Shown: one piece after another, positions 8,297 through 16,248 of the stretch
Layout of the letters: every line of letters starts with the position of its first letter
Numbering within the stretch: the first letter of the stretch is position 1
Assembly: GCF_035999195.1 (NCBI RefSeq)
Contig: NZ_DASYGY010000009.1
Span: 1,488,001 to 1,552,000, forward strand
Source of the DNA: Pseudoxanthomonas sp.
GTDB taxonomy: Bacteria; Pseudomonadota; Gammaproteobacteria; Xanthomonadales; Xanthomonadaceae
DNA: 64,000 nt
Direction of reading: 5' to 3'
Made by a program: the position numbers and the translations under genes
The notes under the pieces: model-generated
What the model saw: only the letters and a program-made list of their open reading frames with translations
Told to the model about the DNA's origin: nothing
Database searches by the model: none

Positions 8297-9768
8297 CACA
8301 GCCCCTTCGCCGCTTCGGCCACGGCACGGAACAGCGCGCGGCCCTTGTTCATCGTCTCGTCCCATTCCTTCTCGGGATCGGAGTCGTAGACGATGCCGGC
8401 ACCGGCCTGCACGTGCAGGCGGCCGTCCTTGATGACGGCGGTACGGATGGCGATGGCGGTGTCGGCATCGCCGTGCCAACCGATGTAGCCGATGCTGCCG
8501 GCATACACATTGCGCTTGATCGGCTCGAGTTCACGGATCACTTCCAGCGCGCGGATCTTCGGCGCGCCACTGACGGTGCCGGCGGGGAACGTCGCACGCA
8601 GCACGTCCGCATAACTCAGGCCCGGCAGCAGCGTGCCGGTGACCTCGCTGACGATGTGCATGACGTGGCTGTAGCGCTCGATGACGAACTGCTCACCCAC
8701 CTGCACCGTGCCGGCCTCCGACACACGACCGGTGTCGTTGCGGCCCAGGTCGATCAGCATCAGGTGCTCGGCACGCTCCTTCGGATCGGCCAGCAGTTCG
8801 GCTTCCAGCGCGATGTCTTCATCGTGCGTCTTCCCGCGCGGGCGGGTGCCAGCGATCGGACGCACGGTGACCTCGCCCTGCTCCAGGCGCACCAGGATCT
8901 CCGGCGACGAGCCCACCACCTGCACATCGCCCACGTCCAGGAAGTACATGTACGGCGAAGGATTCAGTGCGCGCAGCGCGCGATACACATCCACCGGCCG
9001 CGCATTGAACGGCACGCTCAGGCGCTGGCTCAGCACCACCTGGAAGATGTCGCCGGCGCGGATGTATTCCTTCGACTGCTCGACCGCCGCGATGAAACCG
9101 TCGTGGGTGAAGCCGGAGACGAAGTGGCTCTCGTCCAGCACGTCGCGGGTGATCGGCGTCGGGTACGAACCGGGCTGGCGCAATTTGGTCGTCAGCGCGT
9201 CCAGTCGCGCCTGCGCCTGTTCCCAGGCATCGGGTTCGCGCGGATCGGCGTGGACGATCAGGTACAGCCGCCCCTTGAGGTTGTCGAACACGGCCACTTC
9301 TTCCGACAGCATCAGCAGGATGTCGGGCGTGCCGAGTTCGTCGGGCTTGTCGCCGGTCGCCAGCCGCGGCTCGATGTAGCCGATGCATTCGAAGCCGAAC
9401 CAGCCGACCAGGCCGCCGGTGAATCCGGGCAGGCCCTCAAGCTTGGGCACCGCATAGGCGGCGCGCAGCGCCTCGACTTCGGCGAACGGATCCGCGACCT
9501 CGCGCGTCTCGACCAGCTGGCCGTGGTCGTGGACCTGCAGCGTGTGCCCACGGAAGGTCGCCACGCGGCGCACCGGCAGGCCGATGATGGAATAGCGGCC
9601 GAAGCGTTCGCCGCCTTCCACCGACTCGAACAGGTAGGTGTGCGGCGCGTCGGCGAGTTTCAGGTAGACCGAAAGTGGCGTGTCCAGGTCGGACAGCACT
9701 TCACGGACGACGGGGATGCGGTTGAAACCTTCAGCAGCGTACTGCTGGAACTGGGCGTGCGAGATCAA
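8296..9768 (-). CDS. trpE: Anthranilate synthase component I TrpE
   Basis: TrpE converts chorismate and ammonia to anthranilate, the first step of tryptophan synthesis. The 490-residue protein has the full chorismate-binding domain: PEILVRLEQGEVTVRPIAGT, GRNDTGRVSEAG, HIVSEVTG, the ATFPAGTVSGAPKIRA motif and GAGIVYDSDPEKEWDET near the C-terminus. The N-terminal domain has LDTPLSVYLKLAD, which resembles the region that binds feedback tryptophan. The start is a TTG at 9768, preceded by GGAAGGA; no ATG gives a better fit. It heads the minus-strand cluster. Confidence 0.96.
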   Translation of the reverse strand: MISHAQFQQYAAEGFNRIPVVREVLSDLDTPLSVYLKLADAPHTYLFESVEGGERFGRYSIIGLPVRRVATFRGHTLQVHDHGQLVETREVADPFAEVEALRAAYAVPKLEGLPGFTGGLVGWFGFECIGYIEPRLATGDKPDELGTPDILLMLSEEVAVFDNLKGRLYLIVHADPREPDAWEQAQARLDALTTKLRQPGSYPTPITRDVLDESHFVSGFTHDGFIAAVEQSKEYIRAGDIFQVVLSQRLSVPFNARPVDVYRALRALNPSPYMYFLDVGDVQVVGSSPEILVRLEQGEVTVRPIAGTRPRGKTHDEDIALEAELLADPKERAEHLMLIDLGRNDTGRVSEAGTVQVGEQFVIERYSHVMHIVSEVTGTLLPGLSYADVLRATFPAGTVSGAPKIRALEVIRELEPIKRNVYAGSIGYIGWHGDADTAIAIRTAVIKDGRLHVQAGAGIVYDSDPEKEWDETMNKGRALFRAVAEAAKGL

Positions 9769-10067
9769 GCGGGCTTTCCTTCCGGGACACGGTGGCGGTA
9801 CGGGCGACGGCTAGGGGCCACCATCGCCAGCCACGGCGTGCGGAAACGTTGGAAAGCGGGAGCGCGGGATGGGACACGGGCGTACTTTACCCGAGGCATC
9901 GGTCCGACGACCACTGGGGAAACCACAAACCACCGCCGACATCCCCGCGGCCTTCGACAGACGCACGTCGGGTCGGATGGGGGCCCGGTGACTTGATGCC
10001 GCTCAAGTGCGAAGTCGCTGGATTCCCGCCTTCGCGGGAATGACGAGGGAGCGTTTTCGGCGCTTTC
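9769..10067 (-). promoter_or_regulatory. Leader region upstream of trpE
   Basis: About 300 bases without a gene lie between the lipid kinase stop and trpE. On the minus strand the last part holds GGAAGGA before the TTG start of trpE. A short frame of 19 codons starting about 60 bases upstream overlaps the trpE start, but it has no tryptophan codons. I find no Trp-rich leader peptide and no clear terminator/antiterminator pair, so attenuation of the E. coli kind is not supported. The far end carries a REP element (10018-10046). Confidence 0.4.
10018..10046. repeat. REP-like palindrome, CTGGATTCCCGCC family
   Basis: CTGGATTCCCGCCTTCGCGG followed by GAATGACGA forms a hairpin with GATTCCCGC paired to GCGGGAATG and a short loop. 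This repeat type (read as CGTCATTCCCGCGAAGGCGGGAATCC on the other strand) is common in xanthomonad intergenic DNA. A second, split copy is at 27085-27140. Confidence 0.75.
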
Positions 10068-11000
10068 CTAAGGTTGCAGACGCAACGGACAGGCCACCGG
10101 CAGGTGCATGCGGACCCGGCCGGGGACGCACTCGATGCGGAAACGGCGGGACTGCAAGGGCTCGCCGTCCAGATTGAGGGTCAGCGGCTGGTCGGCCTCC
10201 AGTTCGACCCACGGCAGCCGCACGCGGGTGGCGACGCGGTCCAGCGCGGCGTGCTTGCCATCCTTCACCAGCGTGCCGAGGGTGGCCGCCACCTCGCCGG
10301 ACAGCTCCGGCACGAGGGTCAGGTCCAGCACACCATCGTCGACCAGCGCATCCGGGCAGAGCGCCTGCCCGCCGCCGGCCTGGCGACCGTTGCCGATGCC
10401 CAGGGCGATGAAATCGCCCTGCCAGTCGAACTCCGGGCCGCGCACACGGGCGCTCATGGGCTCGATGCGCCCCAGCCGGGCGATGCCGGTGATCAGGTAG
10501 GCCAGGCCACCGAGCATCTTCTTCAGGCCCTCGTCGGTTTCCACCGTCACCTCGGTGCCGAAACCGCCGCTGGCCAGGTTGGCGCACCAGTGCGATCCGT
10601 CGCCGGTGTCGATGCGCAGCAGGTCCATCGGGACGGCGACGACCTCGCGGACCAGCCGCAACGCGGGCAACGCCTCATCCGGAATGCCGGCCGCGGTGGC
10701 GAAATCGTTGGCGGTGCCCAGCGGCACCAGACCGAGCGATGGCAGCGCGGCGGCGGACTCATCGCGGTGGGCGAGCGTGGTGGCCACTTCGCTCAGCGTG
10801 CCGTCGCCACCGGCGGCGATGACCGTATCCACGCCGTCGACGATCGCCTCGGCCACGTAGCGCTCGGCATCGCCGTCCTCCCAGGTCACGCGCACGTCGA
10901 GCGCGATGCCCTCTTCGCGCAGGGCATGGACCGCGTCGCGCAGGTCGTCATCGCCGGCGGATTTTCCGTTGAGGATCAGGCGCCAGCGGGGTGTGGTCAT
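10068..11000 (-). CDS. yegS: Diacylglycerol-kinase-family lipid kinase (YegS-like)
   Basis: A 310-residue cytoplasmic lipid kinase that phosphorylates a diacylglycerol-type or phosphatidylglycerol lipid. The N-terminal catalytic domain has the nucleotide-binding LILNGKSA start, the glycine motif AAGGDGTLSEV near residue 68 and LGLVPLGTANDFA near residue 98, which together define the DAGK family. The C-terminal beta domain has GDFIALGIGNGRQAGGG and the conserved LNLDGEP motif. The start MTTPRWRL at 11000 matches YegS relatives, although an in-frame start 27 bases upstream exists. It is probably a single-gene unit. Confidence 0.88.
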   Translation of the reverse strand: MTTPRWRLILNGKSAGDDDLRDAVHALREEGIALDVRVTWEDGDAERYVAEAIVDGVDTVIAAGGDGTLSEVATTLAHRDESAAALPSLGLVPLGTANDFATAAGIPDEALPALRLVREVVAVPMDLLRIDTGDGSHWCANLASGGFGTEVTVETDEGLKKMLGGLAYLITGIARLGRIEPMSARVRGPEFDWQGDFIALGIGNGRQAGGGQALCPDALVDDGVLDLTLVPELSGEVAATLGTLVKDGKHAALDRVATRVRLPWVELEADQPLTLNLDGEPLQSRRFRIECVPGRVRMHLPVACPLRLQP

Positions 11001-11039
11001 AAAGTGTTCCTGGGGACGCGTGAGCATAGCCGCTCTCCT

Positions 11040-11145
11040 GTAGGAGCGACGTGAGTCGCGACCGCACGCCGCGACCGCCAGCGCCTGAATCTAGCTGGAA
11101 ATCGTCGGAATGAGGACGTGCGGTCGCGACTCACGTCGCTCCTAC
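11040..11145. repeat. REP-like inverted repeat, long-armed GGAGCGACGTGAGTCGC copy
   Basis: Arms of 29 bases (11040-11068 and 11117-11145) begin GTAGGAGCGACGTGAGTCGC and are perfect inverted complements around a 48-base loop. This is the same family as at 6545, but the head is GTAGGAG instead of GTGGGAG and the pairing continues through ACCGCACG. Confidence 0.9.
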
Positions 11146-11277
11146 AAACGCAAAGCAGTTGTCACGCCCCCGTCACAGACGCCACGTAACGTGGAACGCC
11201 ATAGCAGGGACGACGGGCGGAGGCAGGATCAGCCTCCAATTTTCCGGGGCGGTGGCGCAGGCCATCGCCCTTTTCAT

Positions 11278-11333
11278 GTGGAGCCGAGCTTGCCCGGCTG
11301 CTCGCACGGCAAGCGGAGCAAGCTCCGCTCTAC
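11278..11333. repeat. GTAG-type REP pair (GAGC half-palindromes)
   Basis: GTGGAGCCGAGCTTGCCCGG and AGCGGAGCAAGCTCCGCTCT followed by AC are two short palindromes in head-to-head order. The second reads GTAGAGCGGAGCTTGCTCCG on the other strand. The GTAG head, the GAGC core and the paired layout match GTAG elements known in Stenotrophomonas (SMAG). Related copies are at 14218, 26984 and 37281. Confidence 0.8.
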
Positions 11334-11340
11334 GCATCGA

Positions 11341-12015
11341 TCAACCGCGCACCTCGGCGACGGCCTGGCGCATGCGATCGATCACGTCCTTGTAGTCCGG
11401 CGCATTGAAGATCGCCGAGCCGGCGACGAACGCGTCCGCACCGGCGGCCGCGATCTGGCCGATGTTGTCGGCCTTCACGCCGCCGTCGATCTCCAGCCGG
11501 ATGTCCTTGCCGGTCTTGTCGATCATCGCGCGCACCGCGCGCAGCTTGTCCAGCGCCGACGGGATGAAAGCCTGCCCGCCGAAGCCGGGGTTCACCGACA
11601 TCAGCAGCACCAGGTCGAGTTCCGGCAGCACCCAGTCCAGCACCTCGACCGGCGTGCCGGGGTTGAGCACCAGGCCGGCCTTGCAGCCCGATGACTTGAT
11701 GAGCTGGATCGTGCGGTGCACGTGCTTCGAGGCTTCCGGATGGAAGCTGATGATGCTGGCGCCGGCCTCGGCGAAGTCGGGAATGATGCGGTCCACCGGC
11801 TCCACCATCAGGTGTACGTCGATCGGCGCGGTGACGCCGTGCTTGCGCAGCGCGCTGCACACCAGGGGGCCGATGGTCAGGTTGGGCACGTAATGGTTGT
11901 CCATCACGTCGAAGTGCACCCAGTCGGCACCGGCCTTCAGTACGTGGTCGACCTCCTCGCCCAGGCGGGCGAAATCGGCGGACAGGATGGACGGGGCGAT
12001 GATGCAGTTCGGCAT
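11341..12015 (-). CDS. rpe: Ribulose-phosphate 3-epimerase
   Basis: Rpe interconverts ribulose-5-phosphate and xylulose-5-phosphate in the pentose phosphate pathway. The 224-residue TIM barrel is full length and has all family motifs: IIAPSILSADFARLGEEV at the N-terminus, the metal-binding VHFDVMDNHYVPNLT, IDVHLMVEP, the SVNPGFGGQAFIP loop and the C-terminal LEIDGGVKADNI and FVAGSAIF. The ATG at 12015 has no close competitor. It lies eight bases after the J-domain gene on the same strand, so the two may share a transcript. Confidence 0.97.
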   Translation of the reverse strand: MPNCIIAPSILSADFARLGEEVDHVLKAGADWVHFDVMDNHYVPNLTIGPLVCSALRKHGVTAPIDVHLMVEPVDRIIPDFAEAGASIISFHPEASKHVHRTIQLIKSSGCKAGLVLNPGTPVEVLDWVLPELDLVLLMSVNPGFGGQAFIPSALDKLRAVRAMIDKTGKDIRLEIDGGVKADNIGQIAAAGADAFVAGSAIFNAPDYKDVIDRMRQAVAEVRG

Positions 12016-12023
12016 GGACGGGC

Positions 12024-12353
12024 TCAGTTGCGCTTGCGCAGGGTCTTGATGCGGTCGTAGGCGGCGTTGATCTCGCCGGCCTTCCGTTCGGCCTGGCGGC
12101 GCAGGTCTTCCGCCGCGCCGGCCATCTTGTCGGGGTGGTACTGCGAGATCAGCCGGCGATAGGCCTGGTCGATTTCCGCATCGCTGGCGTCGCTGGTCAG
12201 GCCGAGCGTGCGATACGGGTTGTCGCGGCTGAGCTTGAACCAGTCCTCGTCGAAGGCGTGGCCGATGATCAGGCCGACCAGGCCGCCCAGCGGGTGGCGC
12301 ATCAGCAGCCAGCCGGCCACGAATCCCAGCAGTTTTCCGTACCAGCGCTTCAT
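12024..12353 (-). CDS. Small membrane-anchored J-domain protein (DjlA-like)
   Basis: A 109-residue co-chaperone of the DnaJ family. The N-terminal segment (residues 5-32, LLGFVAGWLLMRHPLGGLVG) is a hydrophobic Gly-rich anchor as in DjlA, and the rest (about 42-109) is a J-domain with YRTLGLTSDASDAEIDQAYR and the HPD tripeptide in ISQYHPDK, which stimulates Hsp70 ATPase. It lacks the long TerB-like central region of full DjlA, so it looks like a minimal version. The start at 12353 is chosen because residues upstream would be unlike J-domain proteins and would run into the purC promoter. Confidence 0.85.
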   Translation of the reverse strand: MKRWYGKLLGFVAGWLLMRHPLGGLVGLIIGHAFDEDWFKLSRDNPYRTLGLTSDASDAEIDQAYRRLISQYHPDKMAGAAEDLRRQAERKAGEINAAYDRIKTLRKRN

Positions 12354-12552
12354 CCGGCCCGCCTTCTCCGACAAGGCGGGCATTTTACGGCACATGGCGC
12401 CCCCGAGCCCGTACACTACGCGGCCCGGTCCGGTACCCGGCCCCGCTGCAGCGGGTAGACGGCCGCCCCGGGGCCTCGGGCGCACGGCCTGCCGCACGCC
12501 CGCACGACGCTGTACCGCCTCGCTGGTTTCCGGAACTCCCCAAGGAGTGTTT

Positions 12553-13479
12553 GTGCCCACGACGTTGCTGCAATCCGATCTGCCCGGCCTCACCCTGCGC
12601 CATCGCGGCAAGGTCCGCGACGTGTTCGACCTGCCCCGCGACCGCCTGCCCGCCGATGCGCCGGAAGGCGATTTCCTGTTGATGGTGGCCACCGATCGGC
12701 TGTCCGCGTTCGACGTGGTGCTGCCCGACCCGATTCCCGGCAAGGGCGAGATGCTCTGCCAGATCTCCAATTTCTGGTTCGCCAAGACGGCGCACCTGAT
12801 GCCGAACCACCTGACCGGCATCGACGTGGCCCGCGTGCTGCCGGCCGGCGTGGACGCGTCGCCGTACGCCAGGCGCGCGGTGGTGACGAAGAAGCTCAAG
12901 CCCGTGCCGGTGGAAGCCATCGCCCGCGGCTACCTGATCGGCAGCGGCTGGAAGGACTACCAGCGTACGGGCAAGGTCAGCGGCATCGAGTTGCCCGATG
13001 GCCTGCGCCAGGCCGAGAAGCTGGCAGAACCGATCTTCACGCCGTCGACGAAAGCCGCCGTGGGCGACCACGACGAGAACATCGACTTCGACGCCATGGT
13101 CAAGACCGTGGGCGCCGAACTGGCCGAGCGCGTGCGCGACGCCACCCTGCGCATCTACCGCTTCGCCGCCGACTTCGCCGCCGAGCGCGGCATCCTGCTG
13201 GCCGACACCAAGTTCGAGTTCGGCACGGATGAGGATGGTCGCCTCTACATCATGGACGAGATGCTGACGCCGGATTCCTCGCGCTACTGGCCTGCCGACG
13301 AGTACGAGGTCGGCACCAGTCCGCCGAGCTACGACAAGCAGTTCGTGCGCGACTATCTGGAGACCCTGGACTGGGACAAGACGGCACCCGGCCCGTCGTT
13401 GCCGGCGGAGGTCATCGAGCGCACGCGTGCCAAATACGCCGAAGCGCTGCAGAAGCTGGCCGGCATCACCGTCGACTGA
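12553..13479 (+). CDS. purC: Phosphoribosylaminoimidazole-succinocarboxamide synthase PurC
   Basis: PurC joins aspartate to CAIR with ATP to give SAICAR in purine synthesis. The start is the GTG at 12553, with AAGGAG six bases upstream; the frame is open farther upstream, but nothing there resembles PurC. The 308-residue protein is of the longer, monofunctional type: HRGKVRDVFDLP at residue 18, VATDRLSAFDVVLPDPIPGKG, the VEAIARGYLIGSGWKDY motif, EPIFTPSTKA and the C-terminal LADTKFEFG and DEMLTPDSSRYWP. It is divergent from the J-domain gene, and a REP hairpin follows it. Confidence 0.97.
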   Translation: MPTTLLQSDLPGLTLRHRGKVRDVFDLPRDRLPADAPEGDFLLMVATDRLSAFDVVLPDPIPGKGEMLCQISNFWFAKTAHLMPNHLTGIDVARVLPAGVDASPYARRAVVTKKLKPVPVEAIARGYLIGSGWKDYQRTGKVSGIELPDGLRQAEKLAEPIFTPSTKAAVGDHDENIDFDAMVKTVGAELAERVRDATLRIYRFAADFAAERGILLADTKFEFGTDEDGRLYIMDEMLTPDSSRYWPADEYEVGTSPPSYDKQFVRDYLETLDWDKTAPGPSLPAEVIERTRAKYAEALQKLAGITVD

Positions 13480-13492
13480 CCGCATGCAGCTT

Positions 13493-13568
13493 TGTAGGAG
13501 CGGGCCATGCCCGCGATGCTTCTGCTCGCGGTGGTCGAAGAGCATCGCGGGCATGGCCCGCTCCTACA
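13493..13568. repeat. REP-like inverted repeat, GGGCCATGCCCGCGATG variant
   Basis: Two arms TGTAGGAGCGGGCCATGCCC (first 20 bases) pair perfectly with ATCGCGGGCATGGCCCGCTC plus CTACA over about 26 bases. The TGTAGGAGCG head is shared with the family at 11040, but the inner sequence differs. It follows the purC stop by 13 bases and can act as the transcript's 3' hairpin. Confidence 0.85.
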
Positions 13569-13680
13569 AGGCCGGCCTCGCCCTCCCCCCCTGCGATGTT
13601 GCGATGGCCGGCCCGGCAACCCCCTCCCGGGCTGGGGTATGCTCCATACCCTGCCGCATTGCCATCCTCGGGAGGGATGA

Positions 13681-14160
13681 ATGAACGCGACCGCGCAACG
13701 TCCGGTGGACCGCTGGTTCGCCAGCTATTCCGGCGACCACGTCAACAAGACCAACCAGCTGATCCATGTCTTCGCCGTGCCGGCGATCCTGTGGACGGTG
13801 GTGGCGCTGCTGTGGTGCATCCCGGTGTTCGGCACCTGGGTGAAGTCCGGCATGTGGGCGGCGCTGGCGATGTTCGGCGCGTGGATGTACTACTACAAAC
13901 TCTCGCGCCCACTGGGTTTCGGCATGCTGGCGATCTTCATCGCCATGGCCTGGCTGACGCGATGGCTGGAATCGCTGCTGGGCCTGCAGAACCTGCTCTA
14001 TCTGGCCATCTCGGTCTTCGTGCTGGCCTGGATCGCGCAGTTCATCGGCCACAAGATCGAAGGCAAGAAGCCCAGCTTCCTGACCGACCTCACCTACCTG
14101 CTGATCGGCCCGGTGTGGGTGCTCAGCAAGTTCTACCGGAAGATGGGCTGGAAGTACTGA
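13681..14160 (+). CDS. Mpo1-like (DUF962) membrane protein
   Basis: A 159-residue multi-pass membrane protein of the DUF962/Mpo1 family. Yeast Mpo1 is an Fe(II)-dependent dioxygenase that shortens 2-hydroxy fatty acids in phytosphingosine breakdown; bacterial members are not well studied. The family-defining motifs are present: GDHVNKTNQLIHVFAVP near residue 19 with a conserved His, and AQFIGHKIEGKKPSFLTDL near residue 120, followed by LLIGPVWVLSK. About four hydrophobic helices are seen. It starts directly after GGGAGGGATGA, a strong ribosome-binding site. Confidence 0.85.
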   Translation: MNATAQRPVDRWFASYSGDHVNKTNQLIHVFAVPAILWTVVALLWCIPVFGTWVKSGMWAALAMFGAWMYYYKLSRPLGFGMLAIFIAMAWLTRWLESLLGLQNLLYLAISVFVLAWIAQFIGHKIEGKKPSFLTDLTYLLIGPVWVLSKFYRKMGWKY

Positions 14161-14217
14161 GCGAGTACGGGGTTTCCCGGCTGCTGCGGTGAATGGCATC
14201 GAGTCGACATCGTGAAG

Positions 14218-14242
14218 AGCAGCGGAGCAAGCTCCGCTCTAC
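14218..14242. repeat. GTAG-type REP single unit
   Basis: AGCAGCGGAGCAAGCTCCGC followed by TCTAC is one palindromic unit of the GTAG family (GTAGAGCGGAGCTTGCTCCG on the minus strand). It sits between the convergent Mpo1-like and NAD(P)-binding genes and may act as a transcription end. Confidence 0.75.
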
Positions 14243-15090
14243 GCACCGACCGTTCGCCTGTCGACGATGAAGGCACGCGGCGCATACCCGAAATCGCGCC
14301 GCGCGGGCGAGGCATCGAATACCAGGTCCTCGCGCATGCGCGCCACCGCATCGTCGGTGAGTCCGCGCATCACGCCCGCCGTGCGGGCCAGCGACAACGT
14401 CGCCCTGAACACCGGCATCGGCACCTGCCATAGCCGGGCGGGCGGATCGAGCGCGGCCAGCGTGCGCGCCACCATGTCGCGATAGGCCAGGGCTTCTCCG
14501 CCGGGCAGCGCGTACGCCTGCCCGTGCGTGGCGGGCGCTTCCACCACGGCGAGCGCGGCGTCGGCCAGATCATCGACGTGCACCGGCTGGCGTTGTCCGT
14601 CGGCGCCGCGCGGCAGTACGAAGAAGCCCATCCGCCGCGCCATCGCCGCGATCCGCGCCAGCGTCTGGTCGCGCCCGGCGCCGTAGACCAGGGTCGGGCG
14701 CAGCACGGTGGCCGCGGCGTCCTTCGATGCGGCGGTGTCGAAGACGAGCCGCTCGGCGGCCTGCAGGCGCGCGACGATGTCGCGCTCGTACGCGTCGCCG
14801 GATGCCTGCTTCGTATCCAGGCTGGTGGAACCGAACGCGACCACGCGCGGCGTGGCGACCTTTTCACGCGCGTACCACTGCGCGAATCCGTCCAGCGGGC
14901 CGGTGCTGAAGATCACGTCGACCGCGTCGGGCAGTCCCGCAATGCGCGCGAACTCGCCCTGCAGCCAATGCACGTTGGCCGATGCGGGACGCGGCGTGCG
15001 CGATACCGCGAAGACCTGCCATTCCGCCAGACGGGCCAGCAACGCCTCGCCAATCTGACCCGTGGCACCGAAGACGAGCGCCGTGCGCAT
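14239..15090 (-). CDS. NAD(P)-binding epimerase/reductase-like protein (extended SDR)
   Basis: A 283-residue Rossmann-fold protein. The cofactor loop ALVFGATGQIGEALL starts at residue 4, and the C-terminal half has the NAD-dependent epimerase pattern TVLRPTLVYGAGRDQ and QPVHVDDLADAALAV. The usual YxxxK of SDR enzymes is replaced by a weak YERD segment, so it may be an atypical reductase or a regulatory Rossmann protein. It starts three bases after mrpG ends, which makes it the last gene of the Mrp operon. I cannot assign a substrate. Confidence 0.7.
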   Translation of the reverse strand: MRTALVFGATGQIGEALLARLAEWQVFAVSRTPRPASANVHWLQGEFARIAGLPDAVDVIFSTGPLDGFAQWYAREKVATPRVVAFGSTSLDTKQASGDAYERDIVARLQAAERLVFDTAASKDAAATVLRPTLVYGAGRDQTLARIAAMARRMGFFVLPRGADGQRQPVHVDDLADAALAVVEAPATHGQAYALPGGEALAYRDMVARTLAALDPPARLWQVPMPVFRATLSLARTAGVMRGLTDDAVARMREDLVFDASPARRDFGYAPRAFIVDRRTVGA

Positions 15091-15093
15091 GCG

Positions 15094-15468
15094 CTATCGG
15101 GCGTCCTTGCCGTTGTCTTCGTCCACCGTATCGGTCGGCTGCGCCGGCTCGCCGTCCGGCATCGGCGGTCGCTCGGCCATGTGCAGCGACAGTGCCGCCT
15201 TCGCCATCAGGTGCGCGCTGATCGGCGCGGTGATGAACAGGAAGGCGGTGATCAGCAGCTCGCGCGGCTGCGGATCCGTGCCGCTCAGCGCGTGGTAGCC
15301 GACCGAGGCGATCAGCATGCAGCCCACGCCCAGCGTGCTGGCCTTGGTGGGGCCATGCAGGCGCTTGAAGAACTCCGACAGCTTGAGCAGGCTGAAGGAG
15401 CCGACCAGGACGAAGAAGCTGCCCACGGCCAGCAGCAGCACCAGCAGGATGGCGAAGACCCAACTCAT
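15094..15468 (-). CDS. mrpG: Mrp-type Na+/H+ antiporter subunit G
   Basis: A small subunit of the multi-subunit cation/proton antiporter. Its 124 residues contain three hydrophobic helices (about 3-25, 45-64 and 72-91), with the family motifs GSFFVLVGSFSLLKL, RLHGPTKASTLG and ITAFLFITAPISAHLMAKAA. The last 30 residues are hydrophilic. Its ATG overlaps the mrpF stop by four bases (ATGA), which supports translational coupling in the AB-C-D-E-F-G operon. Confidence 0.93.
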   Translation of the reverse strand: MSWVFAILLVLLLAVGSFFVLVGSFSLLKLSEFFKRLHGPTKASTLGVGCMLIASVGYHALSGTDPQPRELLITAFLFITAPISAHLMAKAALSLHMAERPPMPDGEPAQPTDTVDEDNGKDAR

Positions 15469-15749
15469 TCGACGATGTCCCGGCGCAGCACGTACTTGCT
15501 CAGCACCACCGTGCCAACGAAGCCCAGCATGGCGATGATCAGCGCCGCCTCGAAGTAGACCGCCGTGCCCAGGTACATGCCGAACAGCACCAGCAACGCG
15601 ATGGCCGATACGAACAGGGTGTCCAGCGCCAGGATGCGGTCGGGCACCGTGGGGCCGCGCACCAGCCGCACCAGCGCCAGCAGCATCGCCAGTCCCACCA
15701 CGTGCATCGACGCGATGATGGCGTACATCACCAGGGCCTGGGGGGTCAC
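15465..15749 (-). CDS. mrpF: Mrp-type Na+/H+ antiporter subunit F
   Basis: A 94-residue three-helix membrane subunit. Residues about 8-27 (MYAIIASMHVVGLAMLLALV) form the first helix, followed by the conserved RGPTVPDRILALDTL motif typical of MrpF/PhaF and two more hydrophobic helices. The start is a GTG at 15749 overlapping the mrpE stop by four bases (GTGA). An ATG at residue 8 is a less likely start because it would lose the coupling. Confidence 0.92.
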   Translation of the reverse strand: MTPQALVMYAIIASMHVVGLAMLLALVRLVRGPTVPDRILALDTLFVSAIALLVLFGMYLGTAVYFEAALIIAMLGFVGTVVLSKYVLRRDIVE

Positions 15750-16246
15750 GGGAAGATCTCCATCAGCGGCGCCTCGTAGCGCGTCTTGATCTGCCGGACC
15801 ACCGCGTCGGCATCGTCCAGGTTCAGCACGTGCACGAGCAGGTGGCGGCGATCGTCCGACAGCACGGACGACACCGTGCCCGGTGTCAGGGTGATGATGC
15901 TGGTCAGCGCGGCGATGCCATGGATGTTGCCGATGTCGAGCGGCACCCAGATGAAGCCCGGCCGGATCTTCCGTTCCGGCCCCAGCACCTGCAACGCCAC
16001 CGTGACATTGGCCGTCACGATATCCATCGCCAGTACGCCGAGCATGCGGGGCACGCTGCGCAGTCGGCCGATGGAAGCGAATTCGCGGTCCAGCCGCGCG
16101 GCGAACGGGGGAATCAGCAGCGCCAGCAGCAGTGCCATCACCACGTGGCCCGCGCTGATCTGGTCGTTCATCAGCAGCCAGAAGCAGAATACCGTCACGC
16201 TCAGCGGCAACGACGGCAGCCAGCGCTTGCGCCATGTAGTGCTCAT
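15746..16246 (-). CDS. mrpE: Mrp-type Na+/H+ antiporter subunit E
   Basis: A 166-residue membrane subunit with two N-terminal hydrophobic segments (LPLSVTVFCFWLLM and ISAGHVVMALLLALLIP) followed by a cytoplasmic half. Family motifs visible are VTANVTVALQVLGPERKIRPGF, split by the usual variable residues, LTSIITLTPGTVS and the HVLNLDDADAVVRQIKTRYE tail. The start at 16246 lies two bases from the mrpD stop. MrpE is needed for full antiport activity of the complex. Confidence 0.94.
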   Translation of the reverse strand: MSTTWRKRWLPSLPLSVTVFCFWLLMNDQISAGHVVMALLLALLIPPFAARLDREFASIGRLRSVPRMLGVLAMDIVTANVTVALQVLGPERKIRPGFIWVPLDIGNIHGIAALTSIITLTPGTVSSVLSDDRRHLLVHVLNLDDADAVVRQIKTRYEAPLMEIFP

Positions 16247-16248
16247 GC

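Larger units (their letters stand above)
11001..11340. other. 340-base intergenic region with two REP hairpins
   Basis: No gene is supported here. The region lies between rpe and the lipid kinase, both on the minus strand. It contains the two REP structures listed separately (11040-11145 and 11278-11333). The remaining sequence has a small palindrome GCCACGTAACGTGGAAC near 11180, which might be an operator, but nothing ties it to a regulator. Confidence 0.6.

Noticed and set aside
9769..9900. A possible tryptophan leader peptide and attenuator before trpE
   Set aside because: The short frames there have no run of TGG codons and no terminator/antiterminator pair is seen.
12208..12552. A longer purC product starting upstream at 12208
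   Set aside because: The added residues overlap the divergent J-domain gene and have no similarity to PurC; the GTG at 12553 has a good ribosome-binding site.
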